NCBI RefSeq assembly: GCF_000425705.1
Contig: NZ_AUDY01000008.1
Location: forward strand, 186,001-250,000
DNA length: 64,000 nt
Reading direction: 5' to 3'
DNA from: Halobacillus kuroshimensis DSM 18393
GTDB lineage: Bacteria > Bacillota > Bacilli > Bacillales > Halobacillaceae
Of the stretch, positions 59,593 through 64,000 are shown piece by piece; positions within the stretch are counted from its first letter, which is position 1; every line of letters begins with the position of its first letter. Made by a program: the position numbers and the translations under genes. The notes under the pieces were generated by a model, which ran no database searches, had not been told where the DNA came from, and saw nothing but the letters and a program-made list of their open reading frames with translations.

Positions 59593-60996
59593 TTATTCAA
59601 ACAGATCCCAAATATCGTCTTCCACTTTTTCACTGACAGCACCAGGGCCGCCGAGAATGGTGAACATGAATGTTTCATTCTGCTCCACATAAGCTTTGAC
59701 GGTTGGATCGAGCTTAGTTTTTGGAGTGAGCAGAAGAGGTGTGCCATAAGAAAGGACAGAGCCTGATAATGCATCAGCGAAGTGATCCCCTGTAGCGATG
59801 GTCACTTGGAACGGATCAAGGTCAAAATAGTCAGCAATGGCCACCGAAGTATCGTAGCGGTTTTTACCGGATATACGATCAGGATCAGGAAGCTGCTTGA
59901 ACACTTTTGAACCGACTGCACCTGTGCCGCCGACGACAAAAGAAGTGTCATAAGATTTCAGCGCTTCAGCCGTCGCCATAGGAAGAGTGCCTTTTTCCGT
60001 TAATAAAATCGGCATCATGTACATCGAAGCTACCGGTCCCATAGCGAGAGCATCAGGGAAATTACGGCCGTAGGCAACAATGACTTCATCTGTTGGAGGA
60101 AGTTCATCAGCGATGGCAGCTGCTGTCGCATACCGGTCTTTGCCCGCAATACGGTCGACTTCAATACCAAGCTGCTTCAAGGATTTTTCTACCTGTGTAG
60201 AAACCGCTCCCGTTCCTCCAAGGATGGTCACAGATCTCGCATTCAGCAATTGGAGCGTGGATTTCGAAATGTCAGGAAGGCTGTTCTGCTTTGTTAACAG
60301 GATTGGAGCCGCATACATAGATGCCAAAGGTGATCCGGCCAAAGCGTCCGGGAAATCCTGTCCAGTCGCAAGGAAAACGTGCTCGACCGGGTAGCCGCCG
60401 CTGCTTCTGGCTGCAATGAACGCAGAGGTTTCATACCGGTCCTTTCCGGCGATGCGCTCGATGTAAGGCTCTTCTTCATACACGTAAGAATAAAGGTAGT
60501 ACATTTCCCCGCTGTTCACATTTTTCAGGTCGGAAGCCTCCAGGTAATAGGTGCCTGGCTTCAGGTAATAATCTCCGAAGTATCCGAATTCATCAGTCAG
60601 TTCATCAAAAACTTCCACTTTCTTTTGTTTTTCATCGTAAACAGTGATGCTCAAATCCATCTTTGTTTCTTCCTCTGTATGAATAGAAATGCCGATGTTT
60701 ACTTCTTCATCGCCGTCAATAGTCAGCTTATAAAGGTCTTTGTCTTTGTTTGTGAATGTCCCGGTGACAAGATCATCCGTGGAGATCTTATTGGCCTGGG
60801 TAAAGGTATTATTGGGTTCCTTTTCTTCGATAAAACCCCAATCCTCATTATTTGTACCAAGAAGCCGGATTTCATTAAGGTTCGGTTTTTCAACCTCCGC
60901 CCCCTTCTTCGATGTATCCACCGCTGCTTCTGCTGAAGGAGCGAATAGTGTGGCTGCAAGTAATAGTGCTGCTGACAATCCCCATGTTTTTTTCAA
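59593..60996 (-). CDS. Cell-wall-binding protein with three CWB2 repeats
   Basis: 467 residues. Signal peptide (about 1-25, ending APSAEAA). Residues about 50-165 form a PPC-like beta domain (EEKEPNNTFTQANKI, then GTYYLEASD). Three CWB2 repeats fill about 180-467, each starting with RIAGKDRYETSA-type (also RIAGKDRYATAA and RISGKNRYDTSV) and ending in ILGGTGAVS-type (ILGGPGAVS in the last). CWB2 domains bind the cell wall non-covalently; no enzymatic domain is present, so it may be a surface structural or accessory protein. Confidence 0.9.
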   Translation of the reverse strand: MKKTWGLSAALLLAATLFAPSAEAAVDTSKKGAEVEKPNLNEIRLLGTNNEDWGFIEEKEPNNTFTQANKISTDDLVTGTFTNKDKDLYKLTIDGDEEVNIGISIHTEEETKMDLSITVYDEKQKKVEVFDELTDEFGYFGDYYLKPGTYYLEASDLKNVNSGEMYYLYSYVYEEEPYIERIAGKDRYETSAFIAARSSGGYPVEHVFLATGQDFPDALAGSPLASMYAAPILLTKQNSLPDISKSTLQLLNARSVTILGGTGAVSTQVEKSLKQLGIEVDRIAGKDRYATAAAIADELPPTDEVIVAYGRNFPDALAMGPVASMYMMPILLTEKGTLPMATAEALKSYDTSFVVGGTGAVGSKVFKQLPDPDRISGKNRYDTSVAIADYFDLDPFQVTIATGDHFADALSGSVLSYGTPLLLTPKTKLDPTVKAYVEQNETFMFTILGGPGAVSEKVEDDIWDLFE

Positions 60997-61268
60997 TTCG
61001 TTCGTTTCTCCTCTGCCCCATTTTATTCGTGCTTTTTGTACAGGTCACTCAAGCTCCATCGTTCCAGGCTTCACCTTCCATTTCTTAACACTAAGAGGAT
61101 TATATAGGAATAGATAAAAAAAGGGTATCTATTTTATCAGCCAAAATTCGACAAGGACATGAACTTGACAGATCTTTTATTGAACAATGCGGTTTAGTTT
61201 GAAATAATAAGAAAGAAGACAATCCTAAGTTAAACAATGGTACGGACATGGAAAGGAAGCGTAATTTT

Positions 61269-61826
61269 TTGACACAGACAAACGAAGAAACCTTGTATCT
61301 CGCTAAAGCAACGAAACAAGATATAGCTGACTTATACTACTGGTCATTCATTGAGGAGCGACAGGAAGCGAAGGAATGGAATGCACCCTATATAGAGGAA
61401 AAGAAAATGAACCTGGATGAATATGAAGTGCTCTGGCAGAAAGAGCTTGCTCCAGGAATACCGGACGGCCTCGTTCTAAGGATGGACGACCACGTCATCG
61501 GCTATGTGGGGTCCTACTGGCTGGACCGACAGTCCGGCTGGCTGGAGACTGGTATCGTTATCTTTGACTCGCGGTATTGGAACGGAGGGTACGGTTCCTT
61601 TGCGTATGAGAAGTGGATCGAATACATCTTTGAAAATACATCCATCCACCGCCTCGGCATGTCAACATGGTCAGGGAATACAAGGATGATCCGGGTGGCT
61701 GAGAAAACGGGGATGATTGAGGAAGCCAGAGTGAGACAGGCCCGTCTTGTTGATGGGGAATATTACGATGCGGTGAAAATGGGGATGCTCCGCTCGGAAT
61801 GGGAAGCCTTCCGCCGTAAGCCGTAA
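61269..61826 (+). CDS. GNAT family N-acetyltransferase (RimJ/RimL-like)
   Basis: 185 residues. DIADLYYWSFIEERQEAKEWNAP at the start and the acetyl-CoA part SRYWNGGYGSFAYEKWIEYIF, then HRLGMSTWSGNTRMIRVAEKTGM. The TTG at 61269 is favoured by AAAGGAAG nine to ten bases upstream; the ATG at 61248 has no ribosome binding site. The substrate is unknown. The VOC gene follows 19 bases on. Confidence 0.85.
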   Translation: MTQTNEETLYLAKATKQDIADLYYWSFIEERQEAKEWNAPYIEEKKMNLDEYEVLWQKELAPGIPDGLVLRMDDHVIGYVGSYWLDRQSGWLETGIVIFDSRYWNGGYGSFAYEKWIEYIFENTSIHRLGMSTWSGNTRMIRVAEKTGMIEEARVRQARLVDGEYYDAVKMGMLRSEWEAFRRKP

Positions 61827-61845
61827 AAAATAAAGGGGGAGACGA

Positions 61846-62193
61846 ATGAAACATCGTATCCATACATGCTTTATTCATCTGGTATATTTTGATCGGACGA
61901 AGGAATGGTATAAACGCGTGCTGCCTTTTGACACTCAGGAAGAAGGAGATGGGTACTTGACGTTTGATTTGGAAGGAACCGGCCTTGTCCTGCTCCAGGC
62001 ACAGACAGACTCGATACGGCCGCTGCCTTATGCCCCTTTTTTTCTGGAAACGGAAAATATTGAAGAGACGTACCGGGAGTTAAAAGCAAAAGGAGTCAAA
62101 GTCGATGATGTGGAGTCCTTCGGAGGTTCCATCTATGGTTGTCACTTTTATGATCCTGAAGGGAATCAGCTTTTAACGTGTTCCGTCGAATAA
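61846..62193 (+). CDS. Glyoxalase/VOC family protein
   Basis: 115 residues, one VOC module of two beta-alpha-beta-beta-beta units. HTCFIHLVYFDRTKEWYKRVLPF and FLETENIEETYRELKAKGVKV, YDPEGNQLLTCSVE. Metal ligands are only partly conserved, so it may be an enzyme or a binding (resistance-type) protein. AAAGGGGGAGACG precedes the ATG. It is probably cotranscribed with the GNAT gene. Confidence 0.85.
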   Translation: MKHRIHTCFIHLVYFDRTKEWYKRVLPFDTQEEGDGYLTFDLEGTGLVLLQAQTDSIRPLPYAPFFLETENIEETYRELKAKGVKVDDVESFGGSIYGCHFYDPEGNQLLTCSVE

Positions 62194-62197
62194 AAAG

Positions 62198-62226
62198 AAC
62201 CGTGACTGATAACAGTCACGGTTTAT
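62198..62226 (+). terminator. Rho-independent terminator
   Basis: AACCGTGACT (62198-62207) pairs with AGTCACGGTT (62214-62223). Only a short T run. Confidence 0.75.
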
Positions 62227-62241
62227 TGGTATCCCTTATAC

Positions 62242-62421
62242 TCAGCTTTCTGCAGGCATTAGAGAATGGTCGTTGTTTCCGCATTCCGGACATTGTGTCC
62301 AGACGATGTAGGTTACTTTTTCGTCAAAGTTTTTCGGGACGATTTTAATAACTTTCAGCTGGTGGTGTAAACAGCTTGTACAGCGATCTTTAACCAACTG
62401 TCCGACTTCCATTTTCATCAT
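62242..62421 (-). CDS. Small zinc-ribbon protein
   Basis: 59 residues with two CxxC knuckles (RCTSCLHH and TQCPECGNND), a zinc ribbon. AGGAGTG precedes the ATG at 62421. Such small proteins may bind nucleic acid or act as partners; function unknown. Confidence 0.7.
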   Translation of the reverse strand: MMKMEVGQLVKDRCTSCLHHQLKVIKIVPKNFDEKVTYIVWTQCPECGNNDHSLMPAES

Positions 62422-63052
62422 GTGTATCACTCCTGAACTCTTAAAGATTAGTACCGAAGCTTCAAGAGTTATTCCAGTATAACGTATCAGGAAGAGCAGC
62501 GTCAAAGAAAGGGCAGTTTATGCTCGTTGGTTTGTACTAAAAGGTCCATAGACTGTGGAGGCTGTCCTGCATTTTTCAAACGTAAAAGACCGCCCTCCTA
62601 CGGGGGCGGTCTTTTACGTTTGCACTCTTGTCAGTGCGTTCTACCCTTTTTTCAAGGCCAGGGTATATACCTTTTTAGCACGGACAGCTGCATCCGGCTT
62701 AAACCCTTCAAACCCGTGACAGGCTATCTGGGAACAAGTGGATTTCTATATTTACACCAGCTTCTGCATACTTTGTCACATTGGCTATCGTTTCTACTTC
62801 GGAATGGGTTGAGCTGGCCGACGCAGGTATACGGATTAGGAAGGCGGCTCTAATCCGTTTCTTTTGCAGGGGCGGCATAAGAGGAACGTTTTCTGTTCCA
62901 TGCAGAGGTCCAAGGTACATCTGCCATGATTTAGTAGTGAAGAAACAAGGAAAAGATTGGTGGGATATGACTGGGTGGATGGCTGAGAGGTTTTTTGTCG
63001 AACGAAAGGAGGTATAGAACCGAAGAGTCCGAAAAAATCCTGACAAACGGCA
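62422..63052. other. Long intergenic region before the siderophore-binding protein gene
   Basis: Holds a bidirectional terminator (62581-62618). On the minus strand at about 62708-62950 a stretch reads protein-like (ASSTHSEVETIANVTKYAEAG, then VNIEIHLFPDSLSRV to a stop near 62708), without a start or ribosome binding site; it may be a gene relic. Confidence 0.4.
62581..62618. terminator. Bidirectional terminator
   Basis: CGTAAAAGACCGCCC pairs with GGGCGGTCTTTTACG, a 15-bp perfect stem with A and T runs inside the arms. Confidence 0.8.
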
Positions 63053-63081
63053 TTGACAGGTACGGGGGAGTGGGGTAGCAT
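63053..63081 (+). promoter_or_regulatory. Promoter of the siderophore-binding protein gene
   Basis: TTGACA (63053-63058), 17-base spacer, TAGCAT (63076-63081), directly upstream of the Fur box. Confidence 0.65.
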
Positions 63082-63092
63082 ATGAAATGTAA

Positions 63093-63113
63093 TGAGATTG
63101 AGAATCTTTATCA
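63093..63113. promoter_or_regulatory. Fur box
   Basis: On the minus strand TGATAAAGATTCTCAATCTCA matches the Fur target TGATAATGATTNTCATTATCA in most positions. It covers the transcription start region, so Fur with iron would repress the uptake gene. Confidence 0.8.
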
Positions 63114-63185
63114 TTTAGTTGATTTAAGGGTATAAAGGGAACTGGATGATGGATTCCGAATTGAATAAAAGAGAGGATGCTACAT

Positions 63186-64000
63186 ATGAAGAAGTTTTGG
63201 CTTTTTGCACTTATACTCGGCCTCGTTCTGCTGGCTGCCTGCGGCGGAGGAGAAGAGGAAGAATCAGCAGAGGATTCCTCCGGAGAGGAAAGCACAGAAG
63301 AATCCTCTTCTGATGAGAGTCGTTCTGTAACGATTGAGGATGCTTCAGGAGAAAAGACGATTGAAGGAACACCAGAAAACGTCGTCGTATTGGAGTGGAC
63401 CTATGCGGAAGATCTGCAGGCGCTTGGCATGGAACCTGTCGGCGTCGCTGATCTGGATGCTTATGGAGACTGGGTGAACGTCGGAATTCCATTCAGTGAC
63501 TCTGTCGAGGATGTAGGAACGCGTCAGGAGCCGAACCTTGAAGCTATTTCCCGTCTTGAGCCGGATTTGATCATCGGTGTCCAGTTCCGGCATGAAGCGA
63601 TCAAAGAAGAACTTGAGAAAATCGCTCCTACCGTCATGTTTGCTCCATACTCGGAAGAAGCTGCCGAGGATCAGTTCGCGAGCATGAAGGAAGAATTCAA
63701 TACAGTCGCGGAAATCGTTGATAAACAGGACAAAGCTGAAGAAGTTCTTACCAATATGGAAGATACGTTCTCCGAGCAGCAGTCCCGTTTAGAGGAAGCT
63801 GGCAAAGAGGGCATGAACTACGTGCTCAGCCAGTCCTTCACCCTGCAGGATACGCCGACACTTCGTTTGTTTACGGACAATTCCATGGCCGCTCAAGTGA
63901 TGAACAACCTGGGTATGACGAATGATCATGAATCCGAAGAACTGGAAGTATACGGGTACACGGAAACAACGGTGGAAACCCTGCAGAACTATCAGGACAC
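63186..64000 (+). CDS. Iron-siderophore ABC transporter, substrate-binding lipoprotein (partial)
   Basis: The first 271 residues are visible; the gene runs past the end of the window. Signal peptide with lipobox LLAACG (Cys at 19), an acidic linker rich in Glu and Ser (EEEESAEDSSGEEST), then the helical-backbone siderophore-binding fold (SVTIEDASGEKTIEGTPENVVVLEW, RQEPNLEAISRLEPDLIIG). It captures ferric siderophores outside the membrane for an ABC importer, presumably encoded beyond the edge. A Fur box lies 73 bases before the ATG. Confidence 0.92.
   Translation, partial: MKKFWLFALILGLVLLAACGGGEEEESAEDSSGEESTEESSSDESRSVTIEDASGEKTIEGTPENVVVLEWTYAEDLQALGMEPVGVADLDAYGDWVNVGIPFSDSVEDVGTRQEPNLEAISRLEPDLIIGVQFRHEAIKEELEKIAPTVMFAPYSEEAAEDQFASMKEEFNTVAEIVDKQDKAEEVLTNMEDTFSEQQSRLEEAGKEGMNYVLSQSFTLQDTPTLRLFTDNSMAAQVMNNLGMTNDHESEELEVYGYTETTVETLQNYQD

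Noticed and set aside
60379-60936. A 185-codon plus-strand frame opposite the CWB2 gene
   Set aside because: Shadow of the minus-strand gene, no ribosome binding site.
1-64000. Search for tRNA, rRNA, integrase, transposase and attachment sites
   Set aside because: None found by eye; short repeats present do not qualify as intact mobile elements.

Overview
The window reads as chromosome of a low-to-mid GC, spore-forming member of the Bacillaceae, most like the moderately halophilic Halobacillus/Virgibacillus-type genera. Supports are strong AGGAGG-type ribosome binding sites with frequent TTG/GTG starts, a qoxABCD-type aa3 quinol oxidase, an Amj-type lipid II flippase, RsbR-type stress sensor, YjzC-like and spore-coat-like proteins, a PyrR attenuator, a purine riboswitch and a betaine (BCCT) transporter. 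Genus placement is inference. I see no rRNA, tRNA, CRISPR array, integrase or intact insertion sequence.

Layout. 1-4.2 kb is visibly A+T-richer and gene-sparse: the end of a WYL regulator, a DJ-1/PfpI protein, a universal stress protein and several small unknowns. 4.2-10 kb holds a purine nucleoside transporter under a guanine-type riboswitch, a three-gene ECF sigma operon, a frameshifted small gene, a MerR/DUF3967-like protein, amj and a GNAT. 10.4-13.2 kb is codBA (cytosine uptake and deamination to uracil) behind a promoter and a PyrR-type attenuator. 13.2-26 kb contains DUF2332, GNATs, a processive glycosyltransferase with its UDP-glucose-forming partner GtaB, a cluster of tiny membrane proteins, an amidohydrolase overlapping an unusual HAD-aminoglycoside-phosphotransferase-like fusion, an SDR with a divergent WYL regulator, and Ddl.

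26-33 kb has a decayed membrane gene (A9 frameshift), a strictly 20-bp-periodic GATATAT array, YjzC, a Cys-rich repeat protein likely on the spore surface, a nitroreductase, a cold-shock protein and an MdaB/ArsR pair. 33-38.4 kb carries AbgT and then an MFS-BCCT-TetR module enclosed by two near-identical terminator hairpins. 38.7-54.3 kb is a mix of oxidoreductases (Fe-ADH, HIBADH-type, OYE, AKR, MDR), an orphan pair of Opp-type permeases, a second MFS, small membrane proteins, a PAS-STAS stressosome-like protein, RraA and a lipoprotein. 54.9-59 kb is the quinol oxidase operon, with a fifth gene encoding a shortened QoxD-like subunit. The end has a CWB2-repeat cell-wall protein, a GNAT, a VOC protein and a Fur-controlled siderophore-binding lipoprotein that runs off the edge.

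Themes: salvage of nucleobases (riboswitch-controlled nucleoside importer, PyrR-controlled codBA, an amidohydrolase deaminase), osmotic and stress physiology (BCCT, Usp, RsbR-like), envelope building (Amj, Ddl, glycosyltransferase/GtaB, CWB2 protein) and respiration. The least explained items are the 20-bp GATATAT array, the HAD-APH fusion, the ECF sigma trio and the runs of very small membrane proteins.
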